The notes: generated by a model not told the origin, from the letters alone. Positions 45,481 to 58,286 are shown, numbered from the stretch's first letter. The stretch: 64,000 bases of DNA from Hypholoma sublateritium FD-334 SS-4 (GCA_000827495.1 KN817664.1:1-64000), one strand, 5' to 3'. Translations and numbers: made by a program.

Positions 45481-48400
45481 CAATAAAGTTCCATACGTAG
45501 CGCGTCGCTCGCGCGCATAAAGGCGCCGCGACACCGGGCATGGCCCCTGCCGCGCGCAATGATCCCAGCGCCCACGCACACGGCGGCCATGGCTCCCAGG
45601 GGAGCTGCGGGCCCGCTGTGGGCCATGGCCTCAATCAAACGGCCGTATCCACCGAATACGCGTGCTTCGAATCTTCGATGCGCTTGTCCTACGTCGCCAT
45701 CCATTTCCTATGGAGCGCCGCGAAACACCGCAATACCTCCTTCTGCGCTACGCAATCGATGACATACGTCTCGCACGCCCGGGCACGTCGTACATATCAG
45801 CATCACGGAACCCGCCCAAATCGCAGGGCGCGAACTATATAGCGAACCCGCACATCAGCCTATATCAGCCCTCCCGGCCGCCAAATACCCAGTGGCGGCC
45901 ACAGGATGTCCGAGCAAGCTGCCCCAATCTAAGCATATCGAGCAAGCAGCCCCTGGCGCAGGAAGGCAGCGGGGGCAATAGCATCGGGTTCGAACGCAAA
46001 TGCCCACCCTTCATCTACACCATCAGCACTGGAAATCGCACGCGATGGACAGCTAATCCAGCTATCGCCAGCTTAGCAAGCCCCGAGAATGGGCATTCCC
46101 TCCCCACGCGCGGGCGCGCGGGCGTCTCCGAGCCGCCGTCGCCCCGCGGCGGCCCCTAAGCCACTTGGGGCGCGCGTCGACGCCCCCCAGCGCGCCATAC
46201 GCCTGCACACGACGCGCAGCGCGCGCGATCTCCTCGCTCTCCTCTCCCCTGAATCAACGCAGAAGGAGAGAAATCCTGTCCCCCACCGCCGGCCCGCGCG
46301 GGCCCAGACGCAGGTCCGGGACCCTGCACGTTTCATGCACGCCTTCCACCGATACATATCTGCAAGCAGCATAACCACGACGTGCGTGTGCTTCCACGCC
46401 CGCTGATGCCCCGTTCCTCGCTGGTGATTATCATCCCATGGCGGTGCGATCCAGATGCCCCGGGTGGCTGTTACGCTTTCACCTTTCCCCGCGCGGCTTG
46501 CGTAAGGCAGCCAATTAATCACGGCCTTACCTACTCGGCCTCGCGCGCGTGATGTCCTTGGATTTAAGTAGCCACTGGCAGCTGCAGAAGCGCCTGTCGG
46601 TGATCGCGCACAAGCGCAGCGGGAAGTGCTACTTATTGTCCGTGCGCAGACAGCGCGTGCATACCGACTGCTAGCATGGCAACTTTGTGCTTTTGTCCAG
46701 CGGTTATACATACATAAAAGCTTATCTCGCCCTAGATACTATGTATAATACCCAACCACCAGGTTACTTTGTTAATTACCCCACCACGTCTATTCATACG
46801 CACTCTAGAGCCTGTCGGCCATAAATCGCAGAAGGTCGCCACGCACAAGAATAGGACTAGCAAGTAACAAGATACATCCGTGCGTCCAGATCTGCACGAC
46901 GGCGCGCCGCACAGTGCATCTACAGAACAGAACAGAACAAGCACGATCAGAGGGTATCCACCCACCGACGCGTACGTACACCGTCGCGCCAGCACACAAA
47001 GGGAAGCGCACGCGGGGCAGCGCGCCCAGCTAAAAAAAGCGCCCGCCATCGCACGCCCCGCCACACCACGCACCCGAGTCGCCCAGCCGCCAGGCACACG
47101 CGCGCGCGCCGTCGCGCCGCCCACGCCCACACACCCGCACTCTACAGCGCGCGCGTCCTCAATCTGACAGCTCGGGCTGATGCTACGGCGCGTATGACAG
47201 TCCATCTCACCTCGCCCGCGCGCCAGAAGCCCTGCGCATGCCCCGCTTCTCCCGCACTCACACGCGCAGGCAGGCAGGGAGGCCGGCCGGCCGGGCCTTG
47301 GGCGCTTTTCGGGTCCGCCGCAGATGCGCAGCTATGCAAGAAGGCGGAGGGGCGCGTCTAGCGCGAGCGCTATTCAGAGGGATTCAGAGGCCACCGGGCC
47401 CGCAGACCGATCACGTCCGCCAGCGCTAGCGCTAGCGCCGCCCGCCGCAACAGCGGCACGCTTCCTACACGGCGAGGTACAGACGATGGTCGCGGCAATT
47501 TGTATGCACGGGAAGGCTGCGTACGTACAGGCTCTCCAACCGCATCCGCGACCTGTGCTACGACAGGCGCAAACTGCCAGAGATCATCAGCTACTGCGAT
47601 GTCACGCTAGGGAAAGGAAGGCGCAAAAGCCTCCTTGTTTTATGTAGACGCTTACCTCAATCGCGCTTCTTCTTCTCAGCCACAATCGCTTCTGGTTTTA
47701 GTTTGCGTCATTCACGCGTATTGAAATGAATGCATCCATGCTGACTTTTTCCGATGTCACGTCGGTAGCGACTGTGCGCGGTAATTTTAACTTGTCGGTT
47801 TTGCGTGTACAAGAACTTGCATATGGATCAAAGGAAACACTAGCAATGAACGTGGGGGTGTGAGTTTGTTGTGAGGCCGTTGTATGTGTGTGAGCTATTT
47901 AGTGTTACCCGTATAGTATATTTCATTCCCAAAGTTGATGTGTTTTCTGTCCCGCATCCACAAGGGGCCATGAGCGCCGTTAAAAAAGTGTATACGAATG
48001 GCAATTATCGCAGACTCCTCTGCATGTTGCCTAGTAGCATTTGGATACATCAGAATTTGTAACGCAATATAGAAAAGCACAGAATGCGGCTCACCGTGAA
48101 TGATCCATTCCGTGGATTTAAGCGGACCTTGTCGCTGTGTGTCCGATACGGCCGTCCTTTCCGTGTGAAAGTGGGCAATACATCATAGGGATACACGATG
48201 CAACCAGCCAGAGATAAACAGGCTCTAAACTTTGTCATCCACGATTATTGCGATAGTGTAGATTGATAGAGGATCATGGCCGATATATTTGATGTGCTCC
48301 ACTCACGACGTTGATGTAGATCAGTCTGAGTAAAGACGAACAAGCTGGTCCCCGATGTCAACCTGGCCGCCGTCAGAAGAATAAGTATAGTCGTGTGCCC

Positions 48401-51056
48401 AAGGCTCGCGTCAACAAATCAGCCGCAAAGCCAACGACCGTAACTTCACATACTTCTGAGCCCGGAACCTAAACAGGTACTTTATTCTTTTCATTTTCAT
48501 TCTTGACGGGCCGCATGGATAGTCTGCGTATAAGCATTTATTGAAGATATCCGATGCCTGGCGAGTGCATTTCGTGTGATGTTGGGAGCGTAAAATTAGA
48601 CATCTTTGACACGAGCAAAAGTAAAAACACATGCTTACAGTGATTCATGGGCGCGACATCAGTTATGAAAAGTGATGCTGAAGTGTGGTCCATTGGGTGC
48701 TAAGTACTTGGTCCGGAGCGAGGAAGACTTTGGCAGCAAAACTGTACCCTGAAAAATGCGATCTGCCTATCCAATGTACTCGCCAAGCACGAAACAAGCA
48801 GAACGCCATAGACATTGGGATATTTGATTTCTTGGAATGAAATTGGACCGTTCGAAAGAATTTTCTCTCCCGAGGGTAAACAATAGCAAGTGCTGAGCAG
48901 TGGGATTTGAAGTTTTTTGACGGGGGGGATAGACAGGTAAAGTATGTCGTCAACGGGCTTAGCGAGAATTGAAAACCTCTGCAGAGAGCTCCGTCCAGGC
49001 AGGTGCCAGAAATCACCATCACGGCGATACGACAGAGCACCTAGTCAAGGAACTATCACCGAGGTTGAGTTTCTTCCCGTGGCGCTGAAATTTCTGTCAA
49101 ATGTCATCAGAGGATATCACGATGGGCGACCAGGTCCGTCGCTATCCGTATAAGGTGGGATTTTGCTTCAAAAACGCGCCACGCCGTGTCACTGAACCTT
49201 GATTCATCACATGGCCAGATCAACGACGCGCCACATTGAGGATCAGAGCTTAGAAGTCATGGTGTTATTTATTCGATGGATCCTGACCCGTGGAGGTCCA
49301 GCTTCATGTCCGACCGCTATAACCAGATCATGAGTTGCGGTAGACTTGTTGGGCGATCAAGAAAATCCCCCGCAGTTTCGTGTTCATTCCGAGGCCAAAT
49401 AAGTCGGGGACAAAAGATAGAGACTAGAGGTAGAGTTCACCCAAGGCAATCGGAGGATGCAGGTAATGCATATAACGTTGGTACCCCTGATTAACAAAGA
49501 TCCTCCGAGAAGTTGTCTCTGATCGCCGTCATCAAATTCAATGCTGGTCCCAGATTAACGCGATGGGTCTTGGTGTGGTGGCGATTCACGGGCATAGCAA
49601 ATTAGGAGGCAGCAGGAGAATGACGACGAGATCATGAAATTAGTGCTTGGATAAGATCAGGGCGATGGATCAGACTGTAGTTTCGAAAGGGAAAGGGAAT
49701 GAGTGACTGCAGAGGCATCTACGTAGTAGATCGCTGATCTTCGTCGTGGTATCCGCTACGGCATCCCATATTTTAAGCTGCACTGTGGACTCATGGGCGC
49801 ATCAAGGAAAATGTTGACGAGTGGCCTTAGTGTGATTGTTTTCCACAAGGAGAGCCAGAAAAGTGAAGCCGTTCTTTTGTTCATCCCAGAGAGCCGCCAG
49901 AGCGTTAAGAAGATTGAACGGCTGTTAGATCTTTGTTGTAGGGCGTGGTCGTTTTTTCCGGGTTTGATTTAACACAACTGAAGAAATTTCCGCAGGCGGG
50001 AGTCCGGCATTAAACCTGTACCCAGGTTCTTAGTCAAAGTAGTGAGCAACGTCTAAAGTCCCTCCTTCCTCAACGGGCGTGTAGCTACAGAAAATATTAG
50101 ATGAATTATGATATAATCACGAGGAACATACGTCGTCCTCTGCACGCTTCGCACCTTCGTCATCTTGATATTATATGTTCGAAAGAGGGTCAGACTGATT
50201 CTATGCATGCCATTGGCATGAATATTGCTGTCAAAATCGGCGTCGCTGATTTCCACTCGGATAATATCGCTCGAAGTGTTGATGACCGTAACCATCTGTA
50301 CAGGGCAGTGGTTTGAAAAAGGCACCTGATAGAATACAAGAGCCGATAATCCTGTAGATTTAAGAGCAGAGTATATTTCTACGAGGTATTATTGAGCTCA
50401 AGCAGATGGAATATGTGCCGTATGTCCGAGCCAGTTGTAAGGTTCCCAATGAGTTTTCCGATACAAAAGCGACTGGGGAGTATTCTTGATAGATCCAAGC
50501 GTCAGATAGGTTGTATGAATGTCCAGATATGAGTTACTGCAAAGTTGCTGGTACAAGGTGGAAGCAAGGTTGAATGGAAATTGGAAGTCGGTTCGGACCC
50601 CAACATGTTGTTGGGGGCCAAATATGCGACAACTTACGCGTCTCCATGTCACGTGTCTACCGAAGCTGGATTTCCTCCTGGCGTTTTGCTTGCGCGTTAC
50701 TGTACTCAATCTGTACTTGATGTCAAAGTATATAAGTATACGCGAGCTTGATGCGATTTCGACTAGAAAAAGAAAGTGACAAATGCTATCTACTAAAAAA
50801 GGTGTTATTTACATGCCACTATGTACTTATTCTGAAATAAAATATACTTTAGGTCCACTTTGAGGTCCACTGCTACAGTACTTGTAAGTTAACATAATAA
50901 GTATATAATGTTCGTAATGTCCATATCTCAGCTTCATAAGCTGCGTGTAAGTAGTACTTAGGCTACGAGTAGGCGAGGCATACAAGAACAAAATGGTGCT
51001 CGAATGGTTCTACTTATAAGCAAGCTATAAGTATATTGTTTAACCAAGGGTAAACC

Positions 51057-51081
51057 AAAGTACGACTGCCAGTCGTACTTT
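51057..51081. repeat. Perfect 11-bp inverted repeat with 3-base loop
   Basis: AAAGTACGACT and AGTCGTACTTT flank GCC. It lies about 80 bases beyond the 3' end of the HeLo-like gene, so it could act in transcript termination or processing, or mark the end of a small mobile element. Confidence 0.7.
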
Positions 51082-51161
51082 GTTCATATTACAATGGGTC
51101 CAAAAATCTGACGACGGTGGTTGAGTAAAAGAGGGGGCCAGTAGGTTGCCTTGGAATATAC

Positions 51162-52115
51162 CTACTCGGCCCTGTTTATAGTAGTCACATTTCCTTTGAA
51201 AACCTGATTTCCTTTGAATGACTGGAACGGGTTTTGCAGGTTGACATTCGTCCCAGGTTTAATATAGTTCCGAGTATCCATTTGCGCCTCAAAAACCTGG
51301 TTGCCTTCGAATGTCTGCCAAGAAACCGGCTCCAGAAGGGGGAGAGACGTGTTTTGTTTTGAAGCGACTATCTCGTCCACTTTTGCGGATAGCAGTTTCT
51401 GCATTTGGGCATCGTCTCGACTTTCTAGAATTGAACGAATTGATATCGTAGACTGGAGCTTAAAAAGGCAAGATCTCTCAAAACCGAGGTTTGAGAGCGG
51501 AAATTGTTGGAACGTACATTGAAAACCCTGAAGTTAGATTCTATTAACTCTCGAATTCCCATGAGGTCGCCGGCATCTTTTTTAGACAGAAAAAATCTTG
51601 CCAGTAATTTTCTTCTATTTACACGTTCGCAGGTTTCTTGGATCTGCTTGAGATGGCTTGTATATTTTGTTTAGCACGGCTCCTGCGAATATCGTTGAAA
51701 AGGAACACACCCAGTAAGCCTCGTAAGGTCGTCCTGAAGCGTATGGGGCGCTTCACTGAAACTTTTGGCGATGCACACTATTAGTATGCCAACCTCTTGG
51801 ATAATTTGTGTATAAGATTGAACATTGGATCTAGTGTCCTAGTTGTGCGTTGATATCAAGACACCAAGACATCAGCTCTGTATTAGAGTCGTGAAAGCAA
51901 TCACTCACGGAAACCATTTGCAATAATGTACACGCAACACCAGCCGCTGTGCTCAGACCAGGAACAAGGGAATTGTTACTGATTTGTTGAAGCGTATTGA
52001 GGAGGGATTGAGATATCGCCAGAGCGCAGTCCACCCTAGATTGAGATTTGGCCGACTTTTTCGCCCGCCGTGCAGTTGATACATCCGAGGCAGGTGGCTC
52101 CTTAGATACATCCAT
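51162..52115 (-). CDS. HeLo-like protein with C-terminal HET-s-like repeats
   Basis: Minus-strand exons 52115-51909, 51838-51711, 51656-51518 and 51458-51162 encode 256 residues. After a short basic start, a helical domain begins with LLNTLQQISNNSLVPGLSTA and continues through EVGILIVCIAKSF, IQETCERVNRRKLL and LMGIRELIESNFRVF, the order of the agaricomycete HeLo-like (MLKL/HET-S class) four-helix bundle. No kinase or NACHT part follows. The last 52 residues instead carry two copies of a QxFxGNQVF motif, at about 205-224 and 236-256, 31 residues apart. HET-S-type proteins use such a plan: the helical part attacks membranes once the repeats fold as amyloid. This role is inferred. Confidence 0.75.
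51165..51320 (-). repeat. Two-fold intragenic repeat encoding GNQVF motifs
   Basis: Repeat 1 lies at 51261-51320 and repeat 2 at 51165-51227. Shared residues are Q-x-F-x-GNQVF and a later T-x-N. The period (31 residues) and the Gly-Asn core resemble the HET-s prion domain, whose two repeats also each contain a Gly-Asn pair. Confidence 0.65.
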
Positions 52116-52538
52116 TGTGTGGTTAGAGAAGGTATGTATCTCGATGTTGCTTAAGTCGATAGTGTTAGAAGGAAGTTGGCAAGGATTGAACGCGCTTTAT
52201 ATCATTCCAGGATATCATCACTCGGCGGACGTTAGTGTCGCCCAGCTTTGAGGATCGGTACACAGCCGAGCGTATAGACGAACTCGAGAACAAGGAAAGA
52301 ACAATGAGACCCGTTTCCACAGGACCGAGCAATTACGTTCGACTTCCGTGCGAAACTCGCGTGAACTGGGGCTCGGAAGTTATAATTAGGCGCGCATCGC
52401 CTCATCCGGACAAAGCTTCAAACTCCGCGATAATTGAGCAACGCTCCTGTCTTGGCTCGGGCTTGGCTCATCCACACCCCAAAGGCCAAATATCGCCCGG
52501 ACAACTTTTTGCTCACGAAATCCAGCTATTATTTACGA
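52116..52538. other. Divergent promoter region
   Basis: Serves the HeLo-like gene (minus) and the orphan gene at 52539 (plus). No clear box was identified. Confidence 0.5.
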
Positions 52539-53527
52539 ATGCATCCTAGAGCTAGGTCATCTGCAGACATACTCGCGTCCGCAAAGGCTGCGCCGACTGC
52601 GCACTTCAAGAATTACAAAAAAGCGAGAACTGACACTGGAGGCCCCAAGAACCGTGGTTCTTCTGCCATATATGCGCATGCATTGTCTAGATTTCCTGCG
52701 AATGGACCTGGTCTTGTATCTGCGGAAGTCTCTCGAGATGAACTCGTTGCACCTACTGAAGATGCCCATCACACCACCCAAGCCTTGCAAAACAACAGAC
52801 TACATCCTCCAGTGTTTACGTTCAAATCCCCTATTACGCCAATTTCTTACAGAGAATATAACAAGAAAGCGTGCAATTGCGTTGCTGAGGTGACTCGCCG
52901 TATCACGGAGTCGCATAACGAGACTACGTCAGGGACTCTGTCGCTCAAACTGACGCATATATTCATCGCATCTATCATCACTGCAGATTAAATTCGTCTG
53001 ATAGCTTGACGGATAATCAAGAACTTGAGCTGAATACTTCCTCCGATACATTGATGGACGTCGAACTTGCTTATCCTTCCGAATCAACAGTAACATCTTC
53101 TCCGTCGACGGCAAACGAAAGCCGGGGTACAGAAATCCTTGGACTGCTTCGCGAGGAAGGCCTTGATCCATTTGACCTATTTCTGATGGTCTTCGACCCT
53201 CAGCAACCGAAGCTCAACGTTTATCAGGCTGAAATACTAGACGACAGCAATCCAAAGCTCTTTATGATTCTCGACAGAATTATCGCTCATTCAGATGGAC
53301 GAGCTAAGGTATCTCAGTGGCTCAAACGCTCCGGTCTCAGTTTTGTCCATGATATTGTAAGCCAAGAAATGGAGGAGGTTCAACGAACGGCAAAGCTACC
53401 AGGGCCAGTGTGTGTCGACGCTGGTTCTATCAAGACCTGTATTTCTGGTTACCCTGCTTTGGTGCCTTGGACGACAGAAGTTCTCTCCGCCGCCGCAGAG
53501 GCCTCTCTGGCTCACGCCAGAAAATGA
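52539..53527 (+). CDS. Orphan protein resembling the N-terminal part of DUF6589 proteins
   Basis: Exons 52539-52927 and 52987-53527 give 309 residues. The first exon is basic and low in motifs (MHPRARSSADILASAKAA). The second has an acidic Ser-rich lead and a helical region, EILGLLREEGLDPFDLFLMV and then FDPQQPKLNVYQAEI, LFMILDRIIAH, VSQWLKRSGLSFV and VSQEMEEVQRT, a pattern I associate with the region ahead of DUF6589 in agaricomycete repeat-type proteins. DUF6589 itself is absent; the frame ends soon after. It may be a truncated relic of a mobile gene or a small independent protein. It is divergent from the HeLo-like gene. Confidence 0.6.
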
Positions 53528-53868
53528 GAAGTCCTATATACCCGATACCGAATCAACCTGGTAAATGGGTAGGAATAACAGCGGTATGTGGAACAAGTCA
53601 CTCACACTCAGAAATATTTATTTTCTTTGACTGCGCTATCGCCAGAGCCACTCTCCTCTTCATATATGCACATCACATCGCAACTGTCTGTTGTATAATC
53701 ATGCAAATCATAATTGAGCAACGTTTATAAAGCTAGTGAATATGGACAGCTAGGAATATCGTAATGAATCGTAAATGGGCCGTATTAGATGAACCGGGAT
53801 ATGCAGTGGTGGGGGTAGTGTGCAGAGGATTATAATTGTACAAATATATGAAAAGCACTAGGCGGTTA
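53528..53868. other. Convergent 3' intergenic region
   Basis: Between two converging genes. It is AT-rich, with no gene seen. Confidence 0.5.
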
Positions 53869-55400
53869 TCAACCAGAGATGATGTTGAGCACCTCCTTCA
53901 GAGCAGCTCCCTCGGCCTTGCCCGCTGTATGTTTGCTGCGGAAACGTATACAAGGAACTAATTTCATCCATAGTGGCGTCGAAGACGGTGGTTTCTTATC
54001 AGGGGGTCGACGGGCAAAAGTTGCCATACCTATTCATGATTGAGCAAATGACGGTACATATGCAGTGTCGTATCAAACTCACCATCTACGTCAACAACAC
54101 GATTATGCTTCAATATACGATGCATCAGCGCAACAAGTTCGAGATGGGACATTTGTTGCTACAAATTGGTTAGCGTAAATAATATCCACGGAATGGAGGT
54201 AGCTTACATGACTCAAGTCTGCTCGCCAAACGGAGTCGAAGACAATCGCAACCGACGCAGTCGTGTGCATTCGCAGCAGTACTTGAAGGAGGATAATCGA
54301 CGGATCGAAGATAAACTTGAGAGGGAATCTCAGCCTTAGTATACATAAATATAACAGGTATGAACACTCACCTCAGGCAGGCACGGTGAGATTTTTACGG
54401 GACGCCTAAACCGGCTGAATACACTACGGTTCATAGGCTTCTGCACAGTTGGTAACACATATCGAGGAATAACGACAGACGCAGAAGAAGCACTCGAGTT
54501 TCTAGTGCGCCGCGTAGAGCCGACTGATATGCTCATAAATCGAAGAAAAACTGCACCAAGACTGCCATCCATGCTTGACTCTTTGTTATGGCGGTAGAGG
54601 GTACTCAGGCCGGCTGCATTTATCCAGGTCGGATCGCTGTCTTCGCAATATTGGAAACTCAAAGGGCCGTCCATCCGGCGGTAGGGAAATGTTGCTGTAG
54701 CCCAGGAGGAAGCCCTATCGACTCCGGTGACGAGGCGTAGGGTGCCATTTGGGACATTGTGCGCACGAGTGCCTTTCTCATCGTCGACTTTGTTGCAAAG
54801 CTGATACCATCTCATAGTGTTCAACTTTACGTAGTCGTATAGTCGTTGCGGATATACCAGGTCTTCGCGCGACGCACCTGAGGGCAATATAAGGACTGCG
54901 CCCTCAGACATAGACGATGTGAAGTTAGCTTTCCTGTGGGGAAATACTTTAGCATCATAATACGATGGCGCAGATCACAAAGAAACATACAGTGGTGAGT
55001 CCGATATTCGCGACACACGGACCCCTTCGCTGGCTATTATCGTCCCAGGTCGATGGTAATCCTGACAGTAAGTAACATACTCTGGCGAGAAAGATGATCG
55101 GAACGGGACGAAATCCAGTGGCAAGTCCATTCCTTGTATTTCATCGTCCCGCTCGCAAAAGATATTGAAGCAGTAAACGAAGGCGCCGTACTCGTCCACG
55201 TAGCCCACATCTCCGATGCATGCCCCTAGACTGAAGTGTTCCTCCGGGCGCCTCACATCACCCGTGATGTTAGAAGGAGCGAAGCCATTACCAGCTGGTA
55301 GCAGAGAACGACAGTAGATTTGGGGCACTCCAAAAGAGTTCGAGACTGATGAGTACTTTGGAAATGTAGCGTAGCTGGGCTCCCGATATGAGCCTACCAT
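53869..55400 (-). CDS. Agaricomycete GDVG-type hypothetical protein
   Basis: Minus-strand exons 55400-54991, 54933-54372, 54315-54208, 54158-54083 and 54029-53869 encode 438 residues. The family layout is visible: IGDVGYVDEYGAFVYCFNI, YHRPGTIIASEGV, then AVLILPSGASREDL, WYQLCN and GTLRLVTGVDRASSWATATF. The end is FDPSIILLQVLL, ASVAIVFDSVW, ELVALMHRIL and VVDVDG, the counterpart of the HPS-IIN-LL and VAITHDD-W tail. The acceptor of exon 3 (54315) was set to keep that tail in frame. The family is expanded in mushrooms and has no known function. The real start may be further upstream, since a possible acceptor lies just before the called ATG. The Pro-rich end is unsupported by similarity. Confidence 0.75.
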
Positions 55401-56571
55401 AGTGGCTAATACCCTTTCAGTAGAAGTTAATTAGAAAGCCAATCAGACGGAACATACCGTGACCCGTGGAACTGCCTTCTACGACGGACTCGGCTCGGAC
55501 GTCTGTGTGCTCATGAAAGTTATAATCGCGCGGCATGACTGCAAGCTGAAAGCGCGAGAAGTGGATGGCGGAAGGAAAAGGTTTACAATCAAGCCACGGC
55601 GTCCGTCATCTCATCTTGTACCCGGAATTACCGTGCCCGAGGCTTTCGGTGGCCACTGGTAACCATCGTGGAAACAACAAAGCACCACTTTGGCGAAAGC
55701 AATAAAAGCAATGGCCCTCCGCCGACCGGCCGTGGCCGAAACAATGGGGAATGGGCTTCGGATCCGCGACCCTGAATTGACTTTCTTGTTACTTTCTCCT
55801 GACTTCAACCTTGTTTCAACGTCTTACCGGCACTCAACATCTTTTCATACGTGCTGCAATGTCGTTGCGATTTATCAAAAGTGACGGAACTCGCGTAGGA
55901 GCCTGGGAGTCTGGGAGAACGAGTTTTTCGCGTTTTCAAAAGTAACAGACGTCGTGTGCCAGCTGGCAGCGACCGTCCCACTATGAGTATTAGTGTCTTC
56001 GTCGAATGTGATTTATTTTTTGAAACAGCGTCAGTAGTTCAGCACTGACCTCCCAGCTGTGCCCGCCCCGGCTTCCTTCACTGAATGAGCCAGCGTCTTT
56101 CGTCTGAAAACTGAGAGGCCAAGGATATGTTTATGGAGATCACGTCAAATTCTGCTGCAGTGGTACTGGTCGGATCCGAGAGAAGCCCGAGGTTTGCGAA
56201 ATAGTAAGTAGGACATTGATTCAATGATTGTGACGGCGAAAACCACTACGATGACCTTGCTTCCTTATCTCGAGTTGATGTCCAATGAAAGTAATGGACA
56301 CTCCCAAGCCTCTTGGGAAAGGAAATTTGAGCCAGAGGCAGTCCCTGATATCTGTAGTGAGCTGGCGATCATGTTGTAGTTCATGTGGAAAGAGTTATCT
56401 TGGATTGGAATTAGCCTTGCCGCGCTGTCAACGCGTCGCTTATCTCTCACCCGCCACCATCATGGTCCGTTATAATGGAGAAACATCTCCGAACCCTGCT
56501 TATTCCGTCCTTTCTCTTCTGCATCCATACCCGAGTCTGCTCATATACCGCTAGATCTTCAACGTAGAGGA
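55401..56571. other. Divergent promoter region
   Basis: Between the GDVG-type gene and guanine deaminase. A possible 5' leader intron of the minus-strand gene lies at about 55413-55457 (GTATGT...AAAG). No other gene was recognised. Confidence 0.45.
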
Positions 56572-58286
56572 ATGTCGTCTGTCGTTTATTACGGAGCTGT
56601 TGTGAACCCGACATCGCTCACCAGCTACTCTACCTTGCCACGATGCCTTTTATCTGTGGACACTGCAGGAACGATAGAATGGATTGTTGAGACTGTGGAG
56701 AGCCATGAACTTCAAGACGTCCTTGCCACGAAAGGGCTCGTCGACGTCCATGTGGTGGAAATACCCGACGGAATGTTTATCATGCCCGGGTTCATAGACA
56801 CGCATACGGTATGTAGTCATATACTTTACAATGCTGGCTCTGCTGATATGCTTCAATTCAGCATGCTCCCCAAGTTCCGAACATTGGAACGTGAGTCGGT
56901 CTTCTCATTTATATCTGAACAAACGCCAATCCTGTTGTTTAACAGCGGTGGCCAATATGAACTACTCGGTTGGTTAGAACACATTACATTCCCCATGGAA
57001 GCCAAATTCGCGGATTCAGAATTTGCGAGGAAGGCATACACATCGGTGGTTAGACGTATCATCGACAGTGGGGTGCGATACCTGTACCTTTATCGCCTCA
57101 ACCTCGGGGAACTAATCAAACCTTCTAGACAACCACCTGCTGTTATTACGGTACCGTACACCTGGAAGGGACTAAGATTCTCGCAGATATTGTCCATTCA
57201 TTTGGCCAACGAGCTTTCGTTGGGGTAAGTCGCAGTCACGAATTACAAATCCAATTCTAACTTTTTCTTGACAGAAATGTAACATGAATCGTGAATCGCC
57301 GCCAAACTACATAGAGCCCTCAGTCGCCATTTCAGTCCAAAAAACTCAGGATCTCATAACATATATCCGCACGTTATCCAAATCATCTATACCAACGCAA
57401 GAACCTCTTGTACAGCCTATCATCACCCCCCGCTTCGCAATCACATGTACAGACGACCTGCTTGAAGCGCTGGGCGAACTAGCTGCTGCTGAGCCCACTG
57501 TCCGTATACAAACACACATCGCAGAAAATCGGTCGGAAATCGAGTTTACGCGGTCTTTATTCCCCTTCGCGCCGCACTACGCAGGCGTGTATGACCACTT
57601 CAAGCTGCTGAGGAAGAACACAATCTTGGCGCACGCAGTCCATATGTCGAATGAAGAATTGGATGTGGTAAAAACCAGACAGTCTGGTATCAGCCACTGC
57701 CCAACAAGTAACTTCAACCTCAATAGCGGTGTCGCGCCAGTTGGAGAGTATCTCGACAGGGGGATCAAAGTATGTTCGTTTAATACTACTCACTTAAATA
57801 AACTGCTCTAATATTTACGCTTAGGTCGGCCTAGGCACAGACGTTTCTGGTGGCTTCAGCATATCCATACTCAACGCGATCCAGAACGCAAGCATCGCCT
57901 CCAAAGTCTGCGCCTTCCAACACCCTGGCCACACAACTGCCTCGTCCCCCTCGACGTTTGCCAACAAGCCGCTGACCGTGGCGACGCTCCTGTACCTCGC
58001 CACTATGGGCGGCGCTGCTGTGTGCGATTTGGACAATCAGATCGGCTCCTTCGCACGCGGCAAAAGTTTCGATGCACTGTTCATCAATGTAAGCAATGCA
58101 GCGGGCAATCCCAGCCTTTGGGGTTTGATTAACGGCGCGCCGCTGCCACCCACCACGGAGGAGCGAAAGGTTCTTCTGGATGGATGGTTGGAGAGGTTTT
58201 TCTTCTGTGGGGATGACAGGAATATAGATAAGGTTTATATTCAAGGGCGATTGGTAGGAGGACGGAGCTTTCAAGCAAAGAATTAA
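56572..58286 (+). CDS. Guanine deaminase
   Basis: Six exons (56572-56808, 56862-56890, 56946-57072, 57129-57224, 57275-57769, 57825-58286) give 481 residues. It is an amidohydrolase-fold enzyme: MPGFIDTHTHAPQ carries the HxH zinc ligands (about His78 and His80), followed by QYELLGWL, TTTCCYYGT, RFAITCTDDLL, THIAENRSEIE, LAHAVHM, SHCPTSN and GLGTDVSGG. It turns guanine into xanthine with release of ammonia, as yeast Gud1 does in purine salvage. The second exon has only 29 nt and supplies the second zinc histidine. The gene ends about 230 bases from the 3' end of the converging UTP21 gene. Confidence 0.92.

Larger units (their letters stand above)
44808..51161. other. Long gene-free stretch 2
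   Basis: More than 6 kb with no credible protein-coding gene. The first half (to about 47.7 kb) is GC-rich with many CpG and ACGCG words and long frames on both strands that look compositional. The second half is AT-richer, and near 50.8-51.1 kb has repeated TACTTATAAG-like words. Named sub-features are the ACGCGT cluster and a terminal inverted repeat. Non-coding RNA genes cannot be excluded. Confidence 0.45.

Noticed and set aside
46073..46711. A 212-residue minus-strand frame and matching plus-strand frames
   Set aside because: Composition is dominated by Arg, Ala and Ser from GC-rich DNA with frames open on both strands; no motif supports a gene.
50820..51081. Cluster of TACTTATAAG-like words as a possible transposon
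   Set aside because: No coding region, no clear terminal repeats beyond the single hairpin and no target duplication were seen; left as AT-rich DNA with a hairpin.
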